Made by a program: the position numbers and the translations under genes. From Paenibacillus allorhizosphaerae (GTDB taxonomy: Bacteria > Bacillota > Bacilli > Paenibacillales > NBRC-103111): 64,000 nt of DNA. The notes below the pieces were generated by a model. The model was not told the DNA's origin, did no database searches, and was given only the letters and a program-made list of their open reading frames with translations. Positions 1-7,353 of this stretch are shown here, one piece after another (position 1 is the stretch's first letter; the number at the start of each line of letters is the position of its first letter). Location: the NCBI RefSeq assembly GCF_910594985.1, contig NZ_CAJVCE010000007.1, positions 186,001 to 250,000 on the forward strand, written 5' to 3'.

Positions 1-1
1 G

Positions 2-172
2 CAGCTGCATATCGGGCTCGCGCTCCCGGAGTCGACGGAGTATGCAAAGCTCGATTCGGCCAAAGGTCTCGGGGCGTCCGCCCGCATTACGCGGAAAATC
101 TCGATCGTTTCGCGCGAGGAAGCGGACGACGGCTTCTGGAAGCTTGTACGGGCCGCATATGATTTAAGCTAA
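2..172 (+). CDS. C-terminal end of a gene cut by the window edge (possibly DUF5655-like)
   Basis: An open frame enters from the left edge and ends at TAA 170-172, giving about 56 residues. The end (IGLALPES, then SARITRKISI, then FWKLVRAAYDLS) resembles the C-terminus of DUF5655-type putative transport proteins, which finish with a basic strand and a short W-(L/V)-R-x-A-Y helix. A hairpin with a T-run follows within 10 bases, which supports a true gene end. The family call is a guess from a short tail. No start or regulation is visible. Confidence 0.45.
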   Translation, partial: QLHIGLALPESTEYAKLDSAKGLGASARITRKISIVSREEADDGFWKLVRAAYDLS

Positions 173-180
173 AAGACAAG

Positions 181-210
181 GCCGGATGCCGATGAGCACC
201 CGGCTTTTTT
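181..210 (+). terminator. Intrinsic terminator of the left-edge gene
   Basis: GCCGG at 181-185 pairs with CCGGC at 200-204 and is followed by six T. It lies just after the TAA at 170-172. Confidence 0.6.
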
Positions 211-279
211 AGCGCAAGCCGTCAGTCGAATCTGCTTATTCAACGGCTTCCCTCACAGCTTCATGCCCTCCGCTGCTTG

Positions 280-918
280 TCATTCGTTCATTCCGAACAT
301 CCGGAAAGAAACGTAAGGATAATTGCCGTAGCGGACAGCCACTTCCCGTTCAAATAACGTCATGCGCTCGATCGTCCGATTATTGCAGAGCCTCCCGCCG
401 TCCCAGACGCGGAAAGGAGCGGGTTCGATCAGCTCCATCACGGTCCGTTTCGCCTCTTCGTCATTTCCGGTGACGTATACGTCGCTTCGAAGTCCTTGAT
501 GAAGCGGCTCTTCGAGCACCTTGAAAAAGGTGTTTTTAAATGCGCCGACGACTTTCGTATCAGGCAAAAGCTTTTGCAGCTCTTCCGCAGCGGAGGTTCC
601 CCAGTCCGTAACAAAATCGTTAAAGTCTTCGGTAAAAGGGTTCGCAATATCGACCATAATTTTGCCGGACAATTTGTCCCGGTTCGCCCGTGCCCAAGGC
701 AATACATCCCGAAACCAGAACGCATGAATAATGACATCCGCTTCTAGCGCTTCTACGTAATCAACCGGAACAATCTTTGATCGGTATGCATGCCCCTGGA
801 TAAGCTCCGTAAGTCTTTGGACCGAGCGCGATCCCCATCGCAATTCCTCCAAATGGGGAAGTAAATTGTTGACGAGCCCTTTTCCCATTCTTCCTGTTCC
901 CAATATGCTTACTTTCAT
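280..918 (-). CDS. NAD(P)-binding F420-dependent-reductase-like protein
   Basis: 212 residues. The N-terminus MKVSILGTGRMGKGLVNNLL is a Rossmann fold with the GxGxMG dinucleotide motif, typical of the NADP oxidoreductase, coenzyme F420-dependent family (YwnB/NPD group). These are small cytosolic reductases or dehydrogenases; the substrate cannot be told from sequence. A second conserved stretch, VDIANPF at about residues 90-96, fits the family. It is transcribed divergently from a LysR gene 170 bases away, with a palindrome between them, so it is the likely target of that regulator. Members often act in reductive detoxification or secondary redox reactions, but that is inference. Confidence 0.8.
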   Translation of the reverse strand: MKVSILGTGRMGKGLVNNLLPHLEELRWGSRSVQRLTELIQGHAYRSKIVPVDYVEALEADVIIHAFWFRDVLPWARANRDKLSGKIMVDIANPFTEDFNDFVTDWGTSAAEELQKLLPDTKVVGAFKNTFFKVLEEPLHQGLRSDVYVTGNDEEAKRTVMELIEPAPFRVWDGGRLCNNRTIERMTLFEREVAVRYGNYPYVSFRMFGMNE

Positions 919-993
919 GTTCGTCAGCTCCTTCTCCTCTAGGGGAATGAGGCTATAGTAAAGCGATCTCGGGCGTTTCGGAAGAGCGAAACG

Positions 994-1009
994 GTTACAG
1001 AGCTGTAAC
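994..1009. promoter_or_regulatory. Perfect palindrome, likely LysR operator
   Basis: GTTACAGAGCTGTAAC is a 7-2-7 perfect inverted repeat containing a T-N11-A core, the usual LysR-type box. It sits midway between the divergent reductase (start 918) and LysR gene (start 1089), as expected for an autoregulated LTTR and its target. Confidence 0.6.
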
Positions 1010-1088
1010 TAAAAGTTTCATCTCATTCCTTCCATTATGCTATGATGAACAATGTCGGTTAAAACGCAAAATGAAGGAGGCCGCGCAG

Positions 1089-1955
1089 ATGAACTTGGAG
1101 TTTATCGCCAATTTTATACAGACGGCGGATCACAGAAGCATCGCCAAGGCAAGCGAAGCGCTTAACTTGACGCATCCGGCGCTCGGCAAGCAGATCCGCA
1201 AGCTCGAGTCTTATTACGGGGTCACGCTGTTTTACCGCTCCGCGGCCGGCGTACAGCTAACGGAAGCCGGAAGGGTGCTGTATGAGCGGCTGTCTCGCGT
1301 TCTGGGGGAGCTCTCTTCCATTCGCTCCGAAATGGCGACGTTCAGCGTACATGCCGGAATGACAACGGTGCTTAAGGTCGGGACACTGCCGAGCTTGGCT
1401 GCTTATTATATGCCGCATAAAATGGTTGAAATGGAGCGAAAAGGTATCCGTCTAAACGTCTCCGTGCAAAATACATCGGAGCTGCTGCTTCAGGATGTAG
1501 CGGCAGGCGAGCTTGATGCGGCCATGATCGACGATAATAAAACTTCGCATATGGTATGGAGCAGGAAACTATTTCACGAGCCTTACTACATCATTGTGCC
1601 GGATAACCATCGTTTCTGCGCGGAAACTTCCGTCTCGATCCGCGACCTAGCCGCAGAGCTCTTCGTCATGTATCCGAAAGCATGCAGCATCCGCAAGTGG
1701 GTAAACGATATGTTCCACAAGCAAAGACTGGATTCCGTTCGGATCCAAACCGAAATTCCGTTCGGCGATTACATTCCCGGGTATGTTGCAGCCGGAGCCG
1801 GAATCGCCGTCGTACCGCAAATGACGGCCCAACATTTGGGGCACCCGACTCTGAAAGCGATCCCCATCGCCGATCCGGAGGCGGGCAGGACCATCACACT
1901 TATCGCCGCTGCGGAAACGGTAGGGAAACAATTATACTCCCATGTTAGAACATAG
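1089..1955 (+). CDS. LysR-family transcriptional regulator
   Basis: 288 residues. Residues 1-65 form the winged HTH (MNLEFIANFIQTADHRSIAK, then LTHPALGKQIRKLE and GVTLFYRSAAGVQLTEAG), followed by a periplasmic-binding-protein-like effector domain to the C-terminus. I chose ATG 1089 over an in-frame ATG at 1071 because AAGGAGG (1074-1080) lies 8 bases before 1089 and would be inside the coding region of the longer version. LTTRs usually control a divergent neighbour, here the reductase at 280-918, through a T-N11-A palindrome that is present at 994-1009. The effector ligand is unknown. Confidence 0.9.
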   Translation: MNLEFIANFIQTADHRSIAKASEALNLTHPALGKQIRKLESYYGVTLFYRSAAGVQLTEAGRVLYERLSRVLGELSSIRSEMATFSVHAGMTTVLKVGTLPSLAAYYMPHKMVEMERKGIRLNVSVQNTSELLLQDVAAGELDAAMIDDNKTSHMVWSRKLFHEPYYIIVPDNHRFCAETSVSIRDLAAELFVMYPKACSIRKWVNDMFHKQRLDSVRIQTEIPFGDYIPGYVAAGAGIAVVPQMTAQHLGHPTLKAIPIADPEAGRTITLIAAAETVGKQLYSHVRT

Positions 1956-1966
1956 TGCATCTGCCC

Positions 1967-2353
1967 TCACCATACCCACGTCCCCGGCTTCCCGCCAGCG
2001 CCTTCCTTCACCTGCAGCGTAAGCCGATGAGGCTTTCCTTGCTGCGGGTCGAACGGATGCCCGTCTTCATCCCGAAATTCGCTGAGCGGAATACTGCTTG
2101 CTCCCCGTGGCAGCAAAGCGGTCACATAGCGAAATTTATTGTTTATTTCCATGCTCGCGTCTTTCCACACAAAATCGTTCCCATTATCGATCATTACATG
2201 CTTTCGGCTGAACGACAGCTTGACCATGAGTCCGGGATCGCCGGGCGGCGACGATTCCGGACCGGAACAAGCTGCCAAAAGGAGCAGCACGGACAGCGCC
2301 GCCGGCGTCAGCAGCCGTTTGAGGCGAGCGTTCGGAACGTTTGTCGGCTTCAT
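1967..2353 (-). CDS. Small lipoprotein, last gene of the phosphoesterase operon
   Basis: 128 residues. A signal peptide with a lipobox (LLLLAAC, Cys near residue 29) predicts a membrane-anchored extracellular lipoprotein. The remaining ~100 residues are beta-rich (VKLSFSRKHVMIDNG, then KFRYVTALLPRG) and end in a conserved-looking GKPHRLTLQVKEG strand; I do not recognise a family. The start overlaps the stop of the upstream gene by 4 bases (ATGA, 2350-2353), so translation is probably coupled. Its place at the end of a five-gene envelope operon suggests a role with the other four proteins at the outer face of the membrane. Confidence 0.7.
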   Translation of the reverse strand: MKPTNVPNARLKRLLTPAALSVLLLLAACSGPESSPPGDPGLMVKLSFSRKHVMIDNGNDFVWKDASMEINNKFRYVTALLPRGASSIPLSEFRDEDGHPFDPQQGKPHRLTLQVKEGAGGKPGTWVW

Positions 2354-3771
2354 GGCGCTGCCGCCTCCTTTACCGTTGTTTTGCCGGACAAGCTGGCGTC
2401 GAACCAGAACTCGGGCGATTCCGGGTGGCTCGAATGCACTTCCACGGCGATCGTATTGATCCCTTTGACCAGAACATCCTTATGACCGGTCAAAGCATAA
2501 GTTTCAAATCCTGCATTCTCATGCGGCGACGCGAGAGACCGGTAGTCGACCAGCCCTTCGCGGATCGAGTCGCGCGCCACTTCCGTGCCGTTCAAATAAG
2601 CGATAAATCCGTCTTCGAAAGCGAGATGCAGCTGCCAATCCGAATAGTTCGCCGGATCTTCCTCCAAGACGAACGTCTTGCGGAAGTAGTACGCCGGCGA
2701 TTCCGGCTGCGCGGGCAGCGCCGTGCGAATGCCGCTGCGCTCCGCGCCCTTCCGCGACCGCCCGAACGGCGAGGGAGCCCATGTCCAGTCCGCGTCTTCA
2801 TACGCCGGACTGCGCCAATCGCCGGGCGGCAGCGTAAAGCGCCCCTCAATCGGCCGCTCGCCCGCAGGGTCGAGCTGCGGCGGAACAACGGCGCGCACCG
2901 CGGCACTGCCCGCGCGGTAACGCCACGTGGCACCGATGGCCACCGGCGCCCGCTCCTGCACCGCCGCCGTATGGCGCAGCCCGGCGGCGTCCAGCGCCAG
3001 CCGGCCCGCCTCGCGGCTGGCTGAGCCGTGCACCGCGGCCGCGAGGCGGCTGCCGCGGCCGTCAATCGTGAGCAGCGGTGTCGTCGCGGCGCCGCCGCTG
3101 CTCACGGTCCATTCCGCCCACCCGCGGTGGGCGGAGCTGCGGTAACCGGCCGCCGGCCGCTCGGTTACTGCAGACTCGGGCGCGTACAGGCGCGGGCCGA
3201 TCAGTACCAGATCGACGCCGCTTTCCGCGAGCCCTTGCCATAGTTCCGGCTGCCCCGGCTCCTGCGCCAGCAGCACGATCCGATGCGTCTGCGGATTCAC
3301 CTCGGCTGTCCGCTTCAGCCATTCGAGCTGTACCGTTGGCTCCGACGCCAGCCGCCCCGCATCCATAAACCAGAACCGCGCTTCGCCGAAATCGACGAAG
3401 TAAGCGGATCGGCCGTATCCCGGCAGCTGGTCTTCCGGGATATGCGGAAACCGCGCCGCGTTATCTGCCGCGGACCAGCCGGCGGCCGGCACGGGGAAAA
3501 AGCTGCGCGGCGCCGGTTTCGCCGCGGAGACATCGCCTGTCACCGAGAGCTGCGCCGCTCCGGCAACGAAAGGCAACTGCGGCAGCCGGGCCATCAGCTC
3601 GTTCAAGGCTTCGGCCGACGTACCGCCGATGTATCCGAACGTCCAGGCTTTCCCCCCGGACGTGTCTCGTTCCGCTATGCCCTGAACCGGAGGTCGGGAC
3701 AAGCCAAGCGATACTCCAAGACCTATAAAGAGCAGTACCAACAATGTCGTCATTACATATTTGTTCGCCAT
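2350..3771 (-). CDS. Secreted degenerate metallophosphoesterase with C-terminal beta-sandwich
   Basis: 473 residues with an N-terminal signal or anchor segment (residues 7-25). Residues ~43-200 align by eye with the functional phosphoesterase at 4853-5908: here FPHIPEDQLPGYGRSAYFVDF, there FPALPKEQLPGFGKTVYSFDY. All metal-binding motifs are lost: GD(S) is IGG (48-50), TGDQ is AGAAQ (70-74), GNHEH is PAAGW (95-99), FHVP is AQEP (169-172) and GHEHNY is IGPRLY (191-196). Residues ~320-470 look like a galactose-binding beta-sandwich (DWQLHLAFEDGFIAYLNGTE). It is probably a catalytically dead paralogue acting as a binding or scaffold protein. It overlaps the next gene by 4 bases and starts 9 bases after the previous one. 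Confidence 0.75.
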   Translation of the reverse strand: MANKYVMTTLLVLLFIGLGVSLGLSRPPVQGIAERDTSGGKAWTFGYIGGTSAEALNELMARLPQLPFVAGAAQLSVTGDVSAAKPAPRSFFPVPAAGWSAADNAARFPHIPEDQLPGYGRSAYFVDFGEARFWFMDAGRLASEPTVQLEWLKRTAEVNPQTHRIVLLAQEPGQPELWQGLAESGVDLVLIGPRLYAPESAVTERPAAGYRSSAHRGWAEWTVSSGGAATTPLLTIDGRGSRLAAAVHGSASREAGRLALDAAGLRHTAAVQERAPVAIGATWRYRAGSAAVRAVVPPQLDPAGERPIEGRFTLPPGDWRSPAYEDADWTWAPSPFGRSRKGAERSGIRTALPAQPESPAYYFRKTFVLEEDPANYSDWQLHLAFEDGFIAYLNGTEVARDSIREGLVDYRSLASPHENAGFETYALTGHKDVLVKGINTIAVEVHSSHPESPEFWFDASLSGKTTVKEAAAP

Positions 3772-3780
3772 AACATCCCC

Positions 3781-4287
3781 CTACACCGGCCAGCCGTAGA
3801 TCCGGTGATATACCGGAGGCCATAGCAGCAGCAGAAGTACAAATACGCCGGCGAGAAAAACGTACATCCAAGGCTTAAGCGAAAATCGATGCCTCCCAAA
3901 GAGCAGCAGCAGCAGCGACCAACTGCCCAGCCAAACGGCTAATGCAACCAGTTCCTTCCCGCCGTAAGGCCCAATGCGCCATCCGTTCGGCAGCCAGGAG
4001 CTGTAGCGTAACAGCGTCATATTCGCTCGGCCGGGATCGGCGGCGCTCCACCAATGCGCGCCCGTCAGCGCCGCCATGGCGAAAACAAGCGACAGTAGCG
4101 CGGCGACCACTTCCCCGGAACGGCGCAGCTTTGCACCGTGATCGGCGCTCCTGCGCAAACTCGCCGCTCCTTCCGTATCGCCGGATTCCTCCATCACTTG
4201 TTTTCCTGCATCCCGGCTTCGTTTGTTCCATTTCCGGTGCTTCAAGACCGCATTCCTCCTGCCGCGAACTGTTATACCATTTTCCAT
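3781..4287 (-). CDS. Small integral membrane protein
   Basis: 168 residues: a polar, basic N-terminal ~55 residues, then three predicted transmembrane segments (about 59-80, 112-132 and 137-157). The loop between the first two (HWWSAADPGRANMTLLRYSS) is probably extracellular. No family is recognised. The start overlaps the stop of the upstream membrane gene by 16 bases; a later start could also be used because the N-terminus is poorly constrained. As part of the phosphoesterase operon it may form a membrane complex with the protein at 4272-4856. Confidence 0.65.
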   Translation of the reverse strand: MENGITVRGRRNAVLKHRKWNKRSRDAGKQVMEESGDTEGAASLRRSADHGAKLRRSGEVVAALLSLVFAMAALTGAHWWSAADPGRANMTLLRYSSWLPNGWRIGPYGGKELVALAVWLGSWSLLLLLFGRHRFSLKPWMYVFLAGVFVLLLLLWPPVYHRIYGWPV

Positions 4288-4856
4288 TTAGCGAGCATGA
4301 GCCCGAACGCAAACCCGACCAACAAACAAAACCAAAGCAAGGTGAGCAGCATTCCGATGATATAACGGAATACTTCCGCCTCGCCTCCGGAAGTTTCCGG
4401 CATACGCCACAGCAGCACGCTGGCCGCCGTGCCGAACGGAAACGCCATCAGCGCGACAAACTCTTTGTATTCCATGAGAACCCAGTGTCCGGCGGGAGCG
4501 TGCAGCTTAAGCCATTCCGAGGCCCCGTCCGGCGCCTGATAGTCGGCATACAGCCAATTGGCCGCTACGATGGTGCATAGGGTCAGCACGTTGGTCAACA
4601 GCAGCCTGTTTTGCAGCTTCGTTTTTGCTGCGGCGTTCCCTTTGGCGTACCCGTAATAGGCATGCATCGCATACGTCGAGAGCAGCATCGTCAGCGCGGC
4701 CCCCAAGCCGTGGAGCATCGAGGCCGTCCGCTGGTAGCCGGGCCCGAAAATGTTGACGAGCGGAACGAGCAAAAAAAACAATAACGCCATCATGCCTTGC
4801 GCCACGGCCACGTCCTTGTAGAAGGGTCTGTCCTTCTTCGTTTCAGGACCGCTCAT
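4272..4856 (-). CDS. Multi-pass membrane protein of the phosphoesterase operon
   Basis: 194 residues with about five hydrophobic helices (residues ~16-38, 47-65, 85-105, 128-148 and 166-188) and no recognisable catalytic motif. The loop YADYQAPDGASEWLKLHAPA is probably outside the membrane. Its ATG overlaps the TGA of the upstream phosphoesterase gene (4853-4856), a classic coupling arrangement. Function is unknown. The conserved neighbourhood suggests it presents or anchors the two phosphoesterase-type proteins, or moves their substrate. Confidence 0.7.
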   Translation of the reverse strand: MSGPETKKDRPFYKDVAVAQGMMALLFFLLVPLVNIFGPGYQRTASMLHGLGAALTMLLSTYAMHAYYGYAKGNAAAKTKLQNRLLLTNVLTLCTIVAANWLYADYQAPDGASEWLKLHAPAGHWVLMEYKEFVALMAFPFGTAASVLLWRMPETSGGEAEVFRYIIGMLLTLLWFCLLVGFAFGLMLAKWKMV

Positions 4857-5908
4857 CGCTCGACCGCGAACGAGTCGATCTCGTTCCCCTGCAGGTCATA
4901 CACTTTATGGAGCGCTTGACCGCCTTTCACGTCCACGACCATGTAATGGTAACTCGCTTTCGGACCGATGACGACCTGCTTCGTTTCTTTCCCTGCGGAA
5001 GTAAGCGGCGCCCCGGCTCCGCCTAGCGTGACTTGGAAGATCGTGTTTTCAAAATGAAACCCGTTGCCGTCAAAAGCGCTGTCAACTTTTCTCCGGTTAT
5101 AATTATGCTCGTGTCCTACCAGTACGGTCGTCACCTTATAGCGGTCAAACAGCGCCCACAACGCGTCGCGGGAAGCCGGGTCTCTGTCCAGCGAATCGCC
5201 GAGATGCGCCCCGACCGGATAGGCAGGCACGTGAAACTGCACAAAAATGTGGCGTTTTCCCGCCGTTTTCAGCTGCTGCTCGAGCCACGCAAGCTGCTCT
5301 CCGTCGATGGCGTAAGCTTTGGCTTCGTTTCTGCGGTCGGAATTGAGCGTAATGAACCGCGCGTTCTCATAATCGAATGAATAGACGGTCTTCCCGAATC
5401 CTGGAAGCTGTTCCTTCGGCAGCGCCGGGAACGCTTCCGTAAACACCTTCTCATTATGCTCGTGATTGCCGAGCGTAGGATACACCGAAGTCATGGGCAT
5501 ATAATCGTCGACGATATTTTTCCAGGATTCCAGCTGCCCCGCAACATCCGAGCCTCCGGTTACTTGATCCCCGGTAAATAACATGAAGCTTGGAGGCGGC
5601 GTCAACGACTTCACTTTATCGAGCAGCGCGCGAATCGTCTTTTCGTTCGTCCCGTTCGAGGACCCGCGGCTATCGCCCATGACGACGAATCGAAATGGCT
5701 TCTCCTCCGCGGCCGTCTGCTTGCCTGCATCCGAACCGGGCTTGGCGGCCCCCGGGGAAACTGCGGCCTGCGCTTCGGCCTTTCCCGCCGTTCCGGTTGA
5801 CGATGCCGGCGGCGCCCCCCCGCAACCGGCGGCAAGCATCATTACGGCGACCATCCACGCGAACGTCTTCCCACTTTTTTTCCAGCGAAAGATTCCCTCC
5901 AGGGTCAT
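4853..5908 (-). CDS. Calcineurin-like metallophosphoesterase lipoprotein
   Basis: 351 residues, first gene of a five-gene operon. Lipobox LAAGC with Cys29 predicts an extracellular lipoprotein; residues ~30-70 form an Ala/Gly/Thr-rich linker. The catalytic domain has the full binuclear metal signature: GDSRG (78-82), GDQ (113-115), GNHEH (147-151), FHVPAY (225-230) and GHEHNY (265-270). Such enzymes hydrolyse phosphomonoesters or phosphodiesters outside the cell; the substrate (nucleotide, phytate, teichoic acid or lipid head group) is not predictable. The operon also encodes an inactive paralogue, which makes it unusual. Confidence 0.88.
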   Translation of the reverse strand: MTLEGIFRWKKSGKTFAWMVAVMMLAAGCGGAPPASSTGTAGKAEAQAAVSPGAAKPGSDAGKQTAAEEKPFRFVVMGDSRGSSNGTNEKTIRALLDKVKSLTPPPSFMLFTGDQVTGGSDVAGQLESWKNIVDDYMPMTSVYPTLGNHEHNEKVFTEAFPALPKEQLPGFGKTVYSFDYENARFITLNSDRRNEAKAYAIDGEQLAWLEQQLKTAGKRHIFVQFHVPAYPVGAHLGDSLDRDPASRDALWALFDRYKVTTVLVGHEHNYNRRKVDSAFDGNGFHFENTIFQVTLGGAGAPLTSAGKETKQVVIGPKASYHYMVVDVKGGQALHKVYDLQGNEIDSFAVER

Positions 5909-6293
5909 CCTTGCTTCCTCCTCGCAGCTTGAAATATTCCATAATTAACTTATTTTTCTATCGTTCTCTTCTGCAAGTCTAGCAAATGAAACCGCTCCTG
6001 CCAATGGGAATTGTGCAAAAGACGACCGGCTGTTCCAGGCTGCTGGCGGTCGTCAAGTATTCCCAGTCGCCTAAGGTACAAAAAGCCGCCAAGCGTTACG
6101 AATCATATGTCAAACGGCATGACGCAATCCGGTCAATGACAGCACTGTTAATCCCGGAATGCTGCCGATTGTTTGGTCCTGATGGCATGTCTGCAAGTCG
6201 TTCGCCGTGACGATGGTTTTTTTTAGGAAATATTTAAATTCTATGATATTATGAATATAAATACGAAAAAATAGAAGCGTTAGGAGCATAGGC
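5909..6293. other. Intergenic region with a long inverted repeat; divergent promoters
   Basis: 385 bases between the minus-strand phosphoesterase operon and the plus-strand methyltransferase. The clearest structure is GACGACCG (6021-6028) pairing with CGGTCGTC (6047-6054). On the minus strand this hairpin is followed by TTTT, so it could be a leader hairpin or attenuator of the phosphoesterase operon. The last 60 bases are AT-rich and probably hold the methyltransferase promoter. An open frame at 5986-6210 has no ribosome binding site or protein-like composition and was not called. Confidence 0.4.
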
Positions 6294-6863
6294 ATGGATC
6301 AGAATACGACCATTCAAGAAAAATTCCTTTTCCTATACAAATTTCTAAGTTCGCCCAAACAAATTGGAAGCGTTACCCCTAGCTCTTCGTTTTTATGCAA
6401 AAAAATGATTCATGCCGTACCCTGGGATCAAGTCCAAAACGTGGCGGAGCTGGGCTGCGGTACTGGGGCGTTAACCCGATATATCGCGCAAGCGAGAAGA
6501 CCCGGAACCAAAGTGCTGCTGTTCGAAAAGGAAGCTCATCTCCAATCGCAAATTGCCGCCCGTTACCCGGAATTTCCGTGCTACGGCGAAGCCAGCCAGA
6601 TTGACGTCGTCCTCCGCAAAGAAGGAATCGAATCGCTTGACTGCATTCTCAGCGGACTGCCTTTCTTTAATTTTCCGCAGGAACTCCGGGACGTGCTCAT
6701 GAAGCAGATTCACGATAACTTGAAAAAGGACGGCCTGTTTATCGCTTTTCAATATTCGAAGCAAATGAAAAAGCAGCTCTCGGACCTGTTCGACATTCAA
6801 GAGATCCATTTCGTCCCTATGAATATTCCGCCCGCTTTCGTATACGTTTGCCGCAAGCGATAG
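6294..6863 (+). CDS. SAM-dependent methyltransferase, phospholipid N-methyltransferase-like
   Basis: 189 residues. The N-terminal LSSPKQIGSVTPSSSFL is typical of PmtA-like phospholipid or rRNA-dimethylase-like proteins. Motif I is VAELGCGTGALT (residues ~47-58), the acidic ribose contact is in LLFEKE, and SGLPFFNFP (~121-129) replaces the N/D-PPY loop of rRNA dimethylases, as in PmtA homologues. It probably methylates a lipid head group or a small amine; rRNA is less likely. The start ATG follows TTAGGAGCATAGGC. Monocistronic, with divergent genes upstream. Confidence 0.75.
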   Translation: MDQNTTIQEKFLFLYKFLSSPKQIGSVTPSSSFLCKKMIHAVPWDQVQNVAELGCGTGALTRYIAQARRPGTKVLLFEKEAHLQSQIAARYPEFPCYGEASQIDVVLRKEGIESLDCILSGLPFFNFPQELRDVLMKQIHDNLKKDGLFIAFQYSKQMKKQLSDLFDIQEIHFVPMNIPPAFVYVCRKR

Positions 6864-6975
6864 AAAACTCGATCCTCCCATCGCCTATTTTATCTGGATT
6901 AGTATCCCGGATTTGGCGCAGCGCATAGTCTGTTGTATCAATACCCCACAACTATGAGCTGAGAGGGAGACGTAC

Positions 6976-7296
6976 ATGAGCAAAGAAGAAACCCGTTCTT
7001 ACCAGTATCCTTCCGGATACTATCCGCCCTATCATCATTATCCATACCCGCACTATCCGCATCACTATCCTTATTTCCCGCATCATCACGGTCACTATTA
7101 TCCGGGTTATCCCGGCTATCATCCTGGTCATCATGGTCATCATGGTCATCCCGGTTATCCCGGCCACTATCCCGGCGGTCAGCACGGGCCATATCCGGGT
7201 CATCATGGCGGCGGACACTTTGGTCAAGGCAGCCAAAGCAGCGGGCAACGAAGTGGTCAACGAGGTGGTCAACGAAACGGACAAAGAAAGAAATAA
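6976..7296 (+). CDS. His/Tyr/Pro/Gly-rich low-complexity protein
   Basis: 106 residues. Residues ~8-75 are built from short H, Y, P and G blocks (PHYPHHYPYFPHHHGHYYPG); residues 83-106 are four (S/G/N)GQR repeats ending in KK. No signal peptide and no fold. The composition resembles Tyr/His-rich spore coat or crust proteins and His-rich metal-binding peptides. The DNA shows matching tandem repeats (catcatggt units and a gtggtcaac unit), pointing to repeat expansion. GAGAGGGAG lies 5 bases before the ATG. A strong hairpin follows the stop. Spore location is inference only. Confidence 0.7.
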   Translation: MSKEETRSYQYPSGYYPPYHHYPYPHYPHHYPYFPHHHGHYYPGYPGYHPGHHGHHGHPGYPGHYPGGQHGPYPGHHGGGHFGQGSQSSGQRSGQRGGQRNGQRKK

Positions 7297-7303
7297 AACG
7301 CAA

Positions 7304-7340
7304 GAAGACCCGCTGGCGGATTATGCCAAGCGGGTCTTCC
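7304..7340. terminator. Terminator hairpin between the His-rich gene and uxaC
   Basis: GAAGACCCGCT (7304-7314) pairs with AGCGGGTCTTC (7329-7339); inner bases GGC/GCC extend the stem with one bulge. It lies between convergent genes and can serve both. Confidence 0.75.
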
Positions 7341-7353
7341 TTATGAGTGAAGC

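Noticed and set aside
5986..6210. Plus-strand frame of 74 residues
   Set aside because: No ribosome site or conserved features; it spans an inverted repeat.
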